NCBI GenBank assembly: GCA_014905825.1
Contig: JACGCN010000010.1
Coordinates: 1 to 64,000 of the forward strand
Reading direction: 5' to 3'
Length of the DNA: 64,000 bases
DNA from: Lyophyllum atratum
Lineage: Eukaryota; Basidiomycota; Agaricomycetes; Agaricales; Lyophyllaceae
Every line of letters starts with the position of its first letter. Position 1 is the first letter of the stretch. The translations under genes were made by a program, and so were the position numbers. Positions 25,371 to 35,199 of this stretch are shown one piece after another. Under the pieces are notes generated by a model. That model had not been told where the DNA came from. It worked only from the letters and a program-made list of their open reading frames with translations, and ran no database searches.

Positions 25371-25655
25371 TGGGTCTTGTTTGCGTGAAGGGAGGACGGA
25401 AGGCTGCGTTGGGCTACTCCTTGACTCCTATGGGAAGTTCAACAAGTCAGATGCTGTTGCACAGAGTCGCGTACGCATTGTGCATCGGGACTCAAGTCGA
25501 AGACTTGCGAAAATTGTTGATCGAGTGCTTGTATGCGTAAAAAAAATGAGGTATGAAGACAACGTTACCTAGTATATAACGTGGCGTGATCAAAATGTAG
25601 TTTGCGAAGGGCGGCCTAACAAATTTGCGGCGAGACGAGTATGGGAGAGTCGGCG

Positions 25656-25682
25656 AAACAAGCTGAATATTCAACTTTGTTT
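25656..25682 (+). promoter_or_regulatory. 27-bp imperfect palindrome, copy 2
   Basis: Identical in all 27 positions to 25344-25370, while the flanking sequence has drifted. The spacing between copies is 312 bp. Identity of the symmetrical core against diverged flanks suggests constraint. Confidence 0.55.
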
Positions 25683-26240
25683 CGTGTCTTGTTGCTGAAC
25701 ACAGGGGGAAAAGACACGCTTGTGTGTTGGTTGACTGCTATGAAAGGTTGGCCGATGGGCAGAATCCGATTGCACTGGGTGGTGTGCGGCTCGTACAACA
25801 CGCTTAGAGTTGGGGGTTTGGTCGAAAATGTTGATTGAGGACGTGATATAAACCTGTGACCAAATTAAGAACGCCTGGTTCCTTATTAGGAAATTTGGAA
25901 CCTCACAACCTGGAGTGTAAAAGATGCGCAGCGTTGGCGTTTTTTTTGACGCCCTCGTTGTGGGTGCGTTTCAACCGTGTTGGGGCTTGCCAAACCTCTA
26001 CCACGCTGCCTACGAATAATTGGGCGGCGTACTTGAAGATGTTGATTGATGGGGTGGTCTATATTTGGTAGATCAACCTGACTGCCATATGCGGAATCAC
26101 GGCACCTGAGTAGGAACGCGTCATTAACCGTTCAAACGGAAACTGGAATGGGTCCTGGAGAGTGAAAAAGAGTGCCAGGACTTCGCAATACTCAGGCATG
26201 GTGGTGTTGATGGCTGGCGATGTCTATTGATTAGAATCAA
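25683..26240. other. Non-coding, diverged repeats
   Basis: No gene is supported. Short segments resemble the preceding 300 bp: a GAAAATGTTGATTGAGGACG stretch near 25830 is echoed near 25510 and 26035, suggesting several decayed copies of one unit. Confidence 0.4.
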
Positions 26241-26630
26241 CGAGTCGAGCGCGTTGTGTACAAGTGCTTACATGCTCAAACAGGAAGGAGAGACTAAGAT
26301 TGCCAGATTGTATAGCTTCCACATATGCTGTGTTCCCAATTTTTACGTGTATATGGTCCTGAATGCGCCTCAAAGCGAACAGTGTATACGCCAGAGGTTA
26401 GTGGTTGACCCCCCGGATGTTGTAGAGGCATTCGTGCCAACCCCGGCGCATTGTTTACAAGTGTTTACAGCCCGAGTCGACAACAGGATGCCAGATTATG
26501 TAGCTTCCACATATGCTGTGCATCTAATTTTTGCATGTAGAGGGTCCTAGAGGTACATAAAAATAAGCAGTACATGACACAGAGCTTAGTGGTTGACCCC
26601 CCGGGTGTTATTGAGGGATACATGCGAGCA
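26241..26630 (+). repeat. Two tandem copies of a ~195-bp unit
   Basis: The units at about 26248-26440 and 26441-26632 share several blocks in the same order: TTGTNTACAAGTG, CTTCCACATATGCTGTG, and TTAGTGGTTGACCCCCCGG followed by a shared tail. They differ by indels and are non-coding. Possibly the remains of a larger array. Confidence 0.8.
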
Positions 26631-26699
26631 AAGTGCCCAGATCACATGATCACGTGACTCGTCGACAAGTGCGAGGCGTGCCATTTCTACGGTGCTACG

Positions 26700-27530
26700 G
26701 CGCCCTAGCAGCATTTCTCTAAGCAGCATTGCTGTAAATGGGTGATATTTTTCACAGCGACTTTATTTGTGTGTCGCGGAGCGTCGACGTTTTACGGGAA
26801 GGTAAGTCGACAATTATTACGGAGCCTCAGCAACCTATATTGCGGAACATGACTCTATTTCACGGAGTATTTTTCCCCCACTTTGAACAGCATATATAAC
26901 CTTACATTTGGATGCATGTGAACATAAAATGTTGTCACACCAATTACATTTTCCCATATACGTGACAGGTGGGGGCGGGGGGCAAGTGCGGTGTTGTTTT
27001 TTGATCGTGTAAAACACCGTGGGAATGCTTTCCCCTTGATTTCTCCACAGCCCTTCGGTCGATTTTCGAGATTTTTAGATATTCGGGTAGCCACCGAAAA
27101 TTAGCATGGGTTAGTGGCCAGAAATACTTGTAAAATATGTCTCAACAAATGTGTATATGCTAAATTACACTATGATTTTATACTGCACGTGATCCTTTGA
27201 AAATTGTCATGGAACAAGGGGAATTGGGCTCATATGCATAAAGTTGGAGTTATAACCCATTAATGGGACCCTAATGAACCCAAAACATTGTGTATGCCGA
27301 AGGTTTTTACCCTGAAGGTCGTGAATGAGACGGGGATATTTCGGCAACGGCCGTTAGGCCTAACGGCACGGCTACAATTACTAGGAGGTTATGTTGATAG
27401 ATAGTTACGGCAAGTTTTATCAAAGCAAGGATGTGGTAAGAAAGAAGAGGGTAGAAATCAACAAGGACACCCAAATGTTATGCCATGTTAGTATTTGCAT
27501 ATGTTTCAACAGGTGTTACAGTCCTGGAAA
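26700..27530. other. AT-rich non-coding stretch with one strong palindrome
   Basis: No coding potential was seen. It contains the 18-bp perfect palindrome GCCGTTAGGCCTAACGGC at 27350-27367. Confidence 0.6.
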
Positions 27531-27688
27531 GTGTTATGCTACCCTAGTGTCACCATATGAGTGACATTTATCAATCAGTTTCAGAAATTGCCAAAATCAT
27601 TTTTGAAGGGGCTCAGAAAATGGGGGCTTCAGATCCAAAATTGTCACAAAAGTGTTATGCTACCCTAGTGTCACAGTATGAGTGACAT
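27531..27688 (+). repeat. Two copies of a 37-bp motif
   Basis: GTGTTATGCTACCCTAGTG followed by TCAC..TATGAGTGACAT occurs at 27531-27567 and 27652-27688, differing at two positions and 121 bp apart. Each copy has inverted GTCAC/GTGAC ends around TATG. Confidence 0.85.
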
Positions 27689-27770
27689 CAGATAGGCAGG
27701 TGATAAGTGTCATGCTTCAGATCACATGTGTTACATTAGATCATTTCTGACAGATAAGGCCTTGTTGAGC

Positions 27771-28720
27771 TCAAACCTGGGGGGTATAGTCTGAAAACTT
27801 GGATTCTACACCTCTTCAATAGTCCATTGAAGCTGGTTATAAATTGGTGCTATACCCCCCTGGTTTGACAGGGCTAGACACCAATCAGTCAATCTCAGGC
27901 CTATATCAGGCAAGATTTGACTGAAAAGGGTCTGGTGAGCTCAAACCTGGGGGGTATAGTCTGAAAATGTAGATCCTAGACCTCTTTTATAGTGGCTATC
28001 CACTCAGCATAAATTTGTTCTATACCCCTCTGGTTTGACCATGCTAGTCACTGATCAGTCCAATTTCAAGTGATTTGTGACTGATCAGGGCCTGTATCGC
28101 TCAAACCTGGGGGGTATAGTCTGAAAATGTAGATCCTAGACCCCCTTTATAGTGCCTTCACACTGGTCATAAATTTGCGCTATACCCCCCAGATCTGAGG
28201 ATGCTAGACACTAGAGCAGCTGATGACTATAAGCCTAAGATGACGTCAGTCAGATCTTGGAGGAATGGTCTGAGAGTATATGTCCTAAGCCAGTTTTACA
28301 TTGTGAATGCAGCCATCATATTTTCAGACAATACCCCCAACATCCCAGCCTCGTACGCACCATCGAGTCTTCAATCTTGCAGCTTGGAGACGGAACAGCC
28401 TCCACGGGTGTCAAACCCGGGGGGTATAGTCTGAAAATGTATATTCTGGACCTCCTTTGCGGTGCGGTCGCAGCCATCATAAATTCGGACTATACCCCCC
28501 GGATCTCAGAAATGCCGACAACGCGGGCGGCGACGGCGAGGGCATCTTGACAGCTATCAAGATTCTGAGTTGACCAAAAGATGCGGGGTACCTAAAAGCC
28601 CCCCCTCGAGCATTTACAGCCTATACCCCCAACATCTGAGAAGGCCAGGGCCAGATACGTTGTTTTAAATTCACTCGACGGCCTCCACAGCTCCGGGATC
28701 CGGGGGGTATTGACAAAAAA
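27771..28720 (+). repeat. ~165-bp satellite array with inverted arms
   Basis: At least five units lie head to tail. Left arms TCAAACCTGGGGGGTATAG start at 27771, 27941, 28101 and 28411 (the last with CCCGG). The matching right arms CTATACCCCCCTGGTTTGA lie about 80 bp later (27850, 28020, 28180, 28490). A diverged unit sits at about 28248-28346, and partial units reach to 28710. Within a unit the arms are reverse complements of about 19 bp, so each unit can fold as a stem-loop. Between the arms, AGATCCTAGACC and CATAAATTTG blocks are also conserved. There is no coding capacity. It resembles an array of a palindromic, MITE-like unit or a satellite. Confidence 0.9.
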
Positions 28721-29584
28721 GACTGGATTGGTGATGAGGAGCTCAATACCTAACTTTTGCTCTCTTCAGATAGTTGTGGCTTTGACGGTTTGCACGGTCA
28801 CTGACCATGCAACCAGGATATGGTTAGGGACAGTGAGAGGAGGGCAAGGGCGGGGCGCGAGGTGGAGAAGAATGACGGGGTGGGTATCATCACAGAGGTT
28901 GCGGAGGCGAGCGGAAGATGGTGGATCTGTTAGTCTTGACCTCGACCACCTCGCCTCACCATCTTCGCCCAGCAACCCCTATCTCGTTACGCCTGCTATT
29001 GACGTCGCTCGGACCGGATAGGAAGACCGAGACGAGGGCAAAAGGGGAGGAAGGGCGAGTGCTGCTGCCGGTACCGTTGGTCGAGATACCGTCAACACTC
29101 GAGAATCGGAGGAGCGGGAGCGGGAGCCCTTTCTTCTCGCGGACATCGGCGGGAGAGACATTCTTTGGATGGGCTGGTTGTGGGAGTAGCGCCTTCATTT
29201 ACCTTCACGCTTTCTTCACCGCTCTTCTCCTGCTCTTTGTGTGTGATTTCTCGTTGATAATTTGGCCGGTCGGTATCTCATATCTTGTACATCGACTCCA
29301 AAGATGCCGAATGCTCACAATGAGAGGTCTTTCACCGTCCCAAGCTTGAGCTTCATCGCCAGAGACCGTCACCGCCAACGACGTCGGCCAACGCCCGAGC
29401 CCTTCTCTCCGCCATTGTGTGAACGTTGGAACCAGAGCTGACGCGCTGTGCTGCTCTCTGTGACCTCTGAGGCATCCGAATCCCAGAAACAACGCTGAAA
29501 ATGACATATAGCTATCGTGCAAAGGAATATGTGGGTATTGAAGGGTGTTGCTTGCAGCTGCGTATCGACCAGGAACACACGTCA
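28721..29584. other. No confident gene
   Basis: GC-richer than the satellite beside it, with overlapping frames on both strands. A plus-strand frame (28918-29349) includes one hydrophobic stretch (FFTALLLLFVCDFSLIIW). There is no motif, intron chain or start context that supports a gene. Confidence 0.4.
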
Positions 29585-30442
29585 TTATGCCCTCCAACGC
29601 TCAAGCGCCTCCAACAACTTCGGGACGTCGTCTTCTTCCCCTTCAAGCGCGATTGAAGGTCCAGAACGGAGGTAAAAGGCGCCATCGAACTCTGGTGGGT
29701 AGTAGCCGGCGTACTCCCAGTCTAAGATGGCATTTATCTTCAGCGTCGTCTCATCGACCATGACATTATATTGCGAGACATCATTGTGGCATAGAACGAA
29801 CTCCTGCGTGGACGCCTCGCAACATTTGAAAATGACATCGTGAGGCATGGTTTTGCTAACGCGGTAGGGCAGAATCACGTCACCCAAAAAGCTGCCCATA
29901 AAGTTCAACTTTATCGTGTGCATTTGCGCAATATATCCCTCGAGCTCCTTGATAACTAGAGCTTTCTTGTCCTCAGGAAGCTCCACCAGGGGCACACCAG
30001 GAACCATATCGGTGATAATATAGTAGCGCCCGTGGTCTTCGAAGGCGCAGCGGATGTTCGGAGTGGGAATGGTGGTGTTGCTCTGGATATACCTGATGGC
30101 GGCGACCTCGTTCTTCATCCTCTCCATGCACATGTAAGGAAGGATCAGATTCCCCGCTAGAGTAACCAGGTATTCTGACGGCGTGAGGCTTCGCTTAATG
30201 AACACGGAACCCTTCGCATTCATAAATTCGTAGTATTTCTTCTGATCTGTGATGGCAAGACATCCCTCCTCCTGGATACGCTAAATGGGTGTCAAGACCA
30301 TTAAAGATGCGTCGAGTAAGTGGCGGCATACAGTATTATCAACAGGATCCAGACGCCGTGGATCGGGAGCCACGGAGTGGACATAACCAGCCTCAGTGTC
30401 GCTCGATGCGCAGCGATCGAGTTCTGTAACGTGTCTAAGCAT
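29585..30442 (-). CDS. Aminoglycoside-phosphotransferase-like kinase (268 aa)
   Basis: Two exons, 30442-30332 and 30280-29585, joined over a 51-nt intron (GTATGC...TTAG), phase zero. The second exon shows the hallmarks of the APH/choline-kinase fold: a nucleotide-binding segment (IKRSLTPSEYL), a linker (YIITDMVPGVPL), the catalytic loop HNDVSQYNV (HxDxxxxN) and the metal-binding ILDWEYAGYYP. These small fungal proteins are probably small-molecule kinases; drug resistance is not implied. The ATG at 30442 gives a 37-codon first exon. The frame stays open further upstream through a CACAG acceptor, so a longer N-terminus is possible. No neighbour suggests a pathway. Confidence 0.7.
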
Positions 30443-33360
30443 GTCGTTATAATATTCTACGTGATACGATGTGAATGTCGGCTTGACGCTGTGGCGATAG
30501 GGTTAACTCACCAGCAAATCAAGGGAAGCAGAGCGAGATTCTGGCTGCTCTGAATGGCGTTTTTGTACCCTTCACATCAATCCAGCCATCATTGCATTTC
30601 GGGCTCCGTCACCTGTGATTCGTTTCGTTCAATCGAGCACCCAGGCTACCATCCTGCTGTCAACCTGGCGGGCATGGAGTTACCCATACTCAGCACCTCG
30701 CCGATTTCGCCTAAGGCGTGTCCAAATCAACGAATCCACCGAGCTCGGGGTGCGGACGCGTTTTGAGAACCTGGAAGGGCGAGCAACCGACGGACGCATC
30801 GATGGCATGATCTCCTTTAGACAATGCTTTGAACAGCATCGTGAGTCGCCTGCTTTTTCCTCTACAGCTGTACCTCCGCCTGTGCTGACGATCCAATTAG
30901 CTTTTGGAGCTGCAATGCTTTCATATCGCTACGAGGTGCTGAACGTGCAATAACAACCATCGAAGCTCGTGTGGACGAGGCGGAAAGTTGGCTAGACGGG
31001 GAGCAGGGGCGCGAGAGAGGGAGACTCGATGAGGACGGGATGGGAAGGGAAAGAGGCGGCGGGGGTGACAGAATTCGGAGACGCAGAGACGTGGAGAGGG
31101 CGGAGGCACGGGTTAGCTGTACGAGGACAAAGTCGTTCATGATGGCTGCATCGGTATGTGGTCGTAATCTCGCACCTCCCTCCCACATCTACTAATATTA
31201 CTTCCACTTACAGACGCGCGCACAGTTTCTTGATGCGTGCACTGTTCTCCCCCGACATCCGCGCCTGCACTCCCCTGGGTACGGTCACGCCGAGATGGAG
31301 CTGGAGTAGGAACTGGGTGGCTAATCGAGTGTGAGGGCGACTGCGAGGCGCAACGGTACGTTCAATGTTCCCATAACGTTTTCCAGCCCCTGATATCATT
31401 TTATTCTGCAGAGTCAACAACGTGGGTTGGAACGGGCGACAACATTCCTTTACTGAACGCTCACGGGACGTTGCCCGCCATGAGGCACCTGTTAGACGGC
31501 TGAACTCGGGATTGTCAGGTGCGAGGTGGGGTATCAGGCGAGGTTGGAAACGGAGGACTCCCGACGGAGCCTTTGCGGACGCCCTGTTTTCGGGCGTCCT
31601 GTTTTTCGGGTGTCCCCTTCTCTGGTCGCGCTCTCTGTTGTTTTACCTCTTTCTGCCATTCGTTTATTTGTGTACCCCTCTGATATTGGTCCTCATTCTT
31701 AATCTCACAATGGTACAGTACTTATGCATATAGGCAAATCTAGATAAGAGTCCGTTCTACAGGTATGGATGAAGGCATAAAGGCGAGGGCAAGAAAGAGA
31801 GCACTGAAGTTGATACTGAGTCCGTCGCGATACATGAAGCCCAGGAGATTTGGGCTGGCAAAACGAGTTCGACAAATGAATGTATGACGATCGGACGCCA
31901 AGCCAAACATCGAAGACTCTTAATGTTTTCGCATTTGTTTTCACCTCCCCGACATCCCATTCTTTCAACGTGTCAATTACTTTGGTTCTTCCAGAAGCGC
32001 AGTTGTATAGTTATCGCACTCAAGAAAACGGGTTTATGCTCGGTGGCCACAGCGAGAATCCCTGGACGGCAATATCGATAGTCGCGGTGCCTTTTTCAAA
32101 GCTTCCCCGCATACCAGAGGTGCAATTTGGGTTGTATTTTGGCGCTGTAAATCATACTGACGCTCTCCGTGACCACCAGAATGCTTCCAATGCACCCGAT
32201 TATGGACCGCGTTTCATTCCAACTATCAAACACGGAAACCCACATGGGCTGCCGTGGCAGACAGTGTCCGTGAACTCGCACTGCATACATACTTCTGTGG
32301 AGAGATGGTGATGACAGCGTAGCGAGGAAGCGTTTCCGTGGAGTGTTGAGCTCGATTATCGTAATCCCTGGTGAGCTCATAATTTATCATTTTCCTCCAT
32401 CGTTCTCCTCATCTATACCTCTCGAATTCCCTTGATACACCCCCTTCGATCTGTCTGGCTCTGCGTCGCCCCTTCTCTCCTCCCACCCACTTCTTCGTCA
32501 TCCATCCTCTGAATCGGCTCCTAGACTAATTTCACATCTCTCCACCAGCGACCACTTCGACATTAGCACAGCCAAAGACCCCACCCAACGACGCGGAATA
32601 TATGATGGGCAAAGCTCCGCACCATCAGCCCTTCTGCTGCGAGAGAAGACAAGACTGCCATCTGAAGCCGCTGTCCTTTGTCCTTCGCTAACCTGGCGCA
32701 CGAAACATACAGACAAGCGGACAACGTATCTGGTTCTTGGTCAACGTACTCTATCTCCCTCCTAAGCGATCTTATGGCGTCCAAAAGCCTCATGATATAC
32801 CTTTCTCAACGTATTTGTACGAGTCGGATCCCCTCCACGTCACCAGTCATCACATCCTGCGCTCGAGTCCATGGCGTCAGGCGTGACTAGGGATATGCCA
32901 CTTGCGTCATCTACTATCTCGCATGAGGGTTCGATCTTTGGACGCCATGATGTTTCAGGTAAGTTAATCGTCGATACACCATCGTCATTGCATGGAAATC
33001 CTCCTCCATCCTCTCCCGCCTCGTTGCGCCTTCAGTTCCTCCTTAAGCCCTGCTTACCTTCCGCCGTTTTGCTTTTCATGCTCCCTTCCCTTGTTTTTCC
33101 TCTTCCCGTCGAATCGATTTTTGACAATACTTTTCTCACAGCCGTGGCATCAACATTCGTCGCAACGGGGGCGGGAGTGAGGGATGGTTGGAGTGGTGCA
33201 GGATGGCGTGGAACGAAGGGCGGTCTGCCAAGCTCTTTAGGCTTTGTCGTCGACTTCAATCTGACTTCTCGATGGATACTTAGATCCTATTTCCCAACTT
33301 TTAAACCGGCTATCGGAATCGACACTTGGCTCATCATATCGCTCGATTAGCTTGAGTCAT
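30443..33360. other. No confident gene
   Basis: Nearly 3 kb with many short overlapping frames and no domain. Points seen: a perfect 8-bp stem with a 7-nt loop (GGACGCCC/GGGCGTCC, 31577-31599) followed by T-rich sequence, and pyrimidine-rich tracts around 32.4 kb and 33.0 kb. A frame at 31880-32311 may be a decayed gene, but nothing identifies it. Confidence 0.4.
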
Positions 33361-33363
33361 TAG

Positions 33364-33447
33364 CGGCCCATTGGCATAGCGGATGCCGCTCTTTGACCCT
33401 CAGAAGGCATACAGAGCTCCCGTTCGACTCGGGCGATGTGCATTGTG
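33364..33447 (+). other. tRNA-like sequence (pseudo-tRNA or SINE head)
   Basis: TGGCATAGCGG matches the internal A-box consensus and CGTTCGACTC matches the B-box core, about 50 bp apart. A GCAT/ATGC D-stem and a TCCCG/CGGGC-like T-stem can be drawn. The anticodon arm (TTTGA..TCAGA) has only a 3-nt loop and the acceptor ends do not pair. It looks like a decayed tRNA, closest in feel to a tRNA-Arg, or the head of a tRNA-derived short interspersed element. Confidence 0.3.
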
Positions 33448-34116
33448 CGATCGCTCATGACGTTCCAGTTTCGCTTCCCATTGTCGTCTACGCGGCCTGA
33501 TCCTCGCAGACTCACGCGGAAAGAAGGCTATTCCTCGTTCACTCTTCAAAGTCCTTCTCATCGTAAGCCTCTTGGGCTGTCTTGTGGTGGGTCTAACAAT
33601 GCTGGTTTGTGTCTTAGTGGTCGATCGCTGATGTGCAAAACACGATATTGACAATCGTTGCTGAACATTTCCCTCTTCGCAAGTCCTCATATGCGGTCAA
33701 CTGCAAGTCCTTCGCCGTATAGAAGGGGAAACCCCTTATCACCATATCAATATCGACGTCACAACACTCGTTCAGTCGAGGCCCTCGACCGTTCCGTGTG
33801 ACTATGCGGTAGAAATACTCTCAACCCTCCAAGGGATGTCGAGCGACAATAAAGCACCGCTAAAAGCTCCCGGAGTTGCCACCTTTAGCTTTTGGAGATT
33901 GCTCGCCAGTCGAAAACGGTTTAATATCTCTTCAGTCTGATTCCACGTCAACAACGGTTCCAAACTGCAGATCTAAGTGCCGCAAATAATCGTGGTGATG
34001 CTGAGACGATCCCGCACAATTCGGTAAACTCGGCGGCATTGATACACATATCGACTTCCTGGACACGCTAAAGACGAGGTACTTACGCTGCCCGCATTGA
34101 CCACTGCGACACTGCA

Positions 34117-34560
34117 TCAAGACGCGGCCGACAACATTGCTGCTAAAGGAACATTATCCCGGGTGCGAATCAAGTTCCAGCGATCCATCGGGTGAGCCAT
34201 TTCAAGACTGACTTTGCCCCGAAGGCACGGCTCGCTGCGAGAAATGTGCCTCCACAGAGAGCATACACGCCGGAGGAGCCATGGTGGTTCGTTGACTATA
34301 GGTGATAGAATCTCTTTGTCGTGTCTGGGGGATTTGGCTGGGAGGCAAAGGAAGAAGATATGCGAGAGGATCTCGTGTGGAACGCGTTTGTGCGGAGCAA
34401 GAGCGACGCAGAATTTCTCGGTGATCAAAGCCTTGGTCTCCATATCAAACTGGGAGAGAATGCACTCCTCATTGGGTAAGATCTCCTTGCAACGTTAGAT
34501 CTCTTGACCTGGTTAACCATCCCCGCTTGCGCCTCGACCTTGGCAATTAGGGCTTCGTCT
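34117..34560 (-). pseudogene. F-box protein fragment
   Basis: The frame 34443-34117 contains the typical mushroom F-box core LAPHKRVPHEILSHIFFLCLP followed by WLLRRVCSLWRHISRSEPCLR, then stops. The same core (LAPHKRLPTEVLSQIF) occurs in the intact gene at 35200-36954. Upstream, a coiled-coil-like segment (EALIAKVEAQAGMV) is in another frame, so a frameshift separates the two. The Leu-rich body is missing. A relic is more likely than a functional gene. Confidence 0.55.
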
Positions 34561-34599
34561 GAATGGACTGTCATTTCAAAGAAAGATATCTGTCTGGCG

Positions 34600-35199
34600 T
34601 ACTAATAGGCGGTCAAATTGGAGGCGACTGGTCTGAGACAATGTTTAGAAGGCCAACACACCTGTTGCGGTGCGGACACAATGTGTGTTATGGTCTGGTA
34701 CTGCACGTGTCGATTGATCACTACCCCATTGACTGTACACGGTGCATCAGCGATGCCACCCATGCCAATTTTTTAGCATAGCTCAGTGTGTACACGCAAG
34801 AAGGTTGATTGGACTCACATACCAGAACGTTCTAACAGCCTGAGTAGGCTACACAATCAGTTCGCCTGTATACGGGCCGGCGATCAAATGAGTGTTTTTT
34901 TCAAGAGCCAGTGGACCAAACAGTAGGACATTCTTTCCGTACGTCACAAACCTCATGGTTACCTCATGACTGTTGGGTTATATTCACGCGAACGTTGGAC
35001 TTGACGGCTCTGCGCTGACCATACGAAATTCATCACACCAGAGGAGTCAAATTCCTACCACCATCCCATAAAGTGGACATTCCTGGGTCTAGCTTACGTT
35101 CTTCCTCGCCCTAGTAAGTAAGCCGAGCTGTGGCATACTTGCGCAAAGTGTTGCAGATATTGACGAGCCGAGATTGCTTCGTTTCCTGACCTGCAGATA
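34600..35199. other. Intergenic, nothing recognised
   Basis: Contains the 5' flank of the F-box gene starting at 35200. No other feature was recognised. Confidence 0.4.

Noticed and set aside
19440..25990. Flanking direct repeats of the recombinase gene (TTGACGCCCT...TGTGGGTGCG at about 19470 and 25950)
   Set aside because: Only about 24 bp are similar with mismatches, and the left copy lies between two genes rather than at an island edge. Too weak to call attachment sites.
26640..26665. CACGTG palindromic element near 26655
   Set aside because: A short, common E-box-like palindrome with no gene in the right position.
29585..30442. Antibiotic resistance gene, because of the APH fold
   Set aside because: Fungal genomes carry many APH-fold kinases of unknown small-molecule substrate; nothing points to drug modification.
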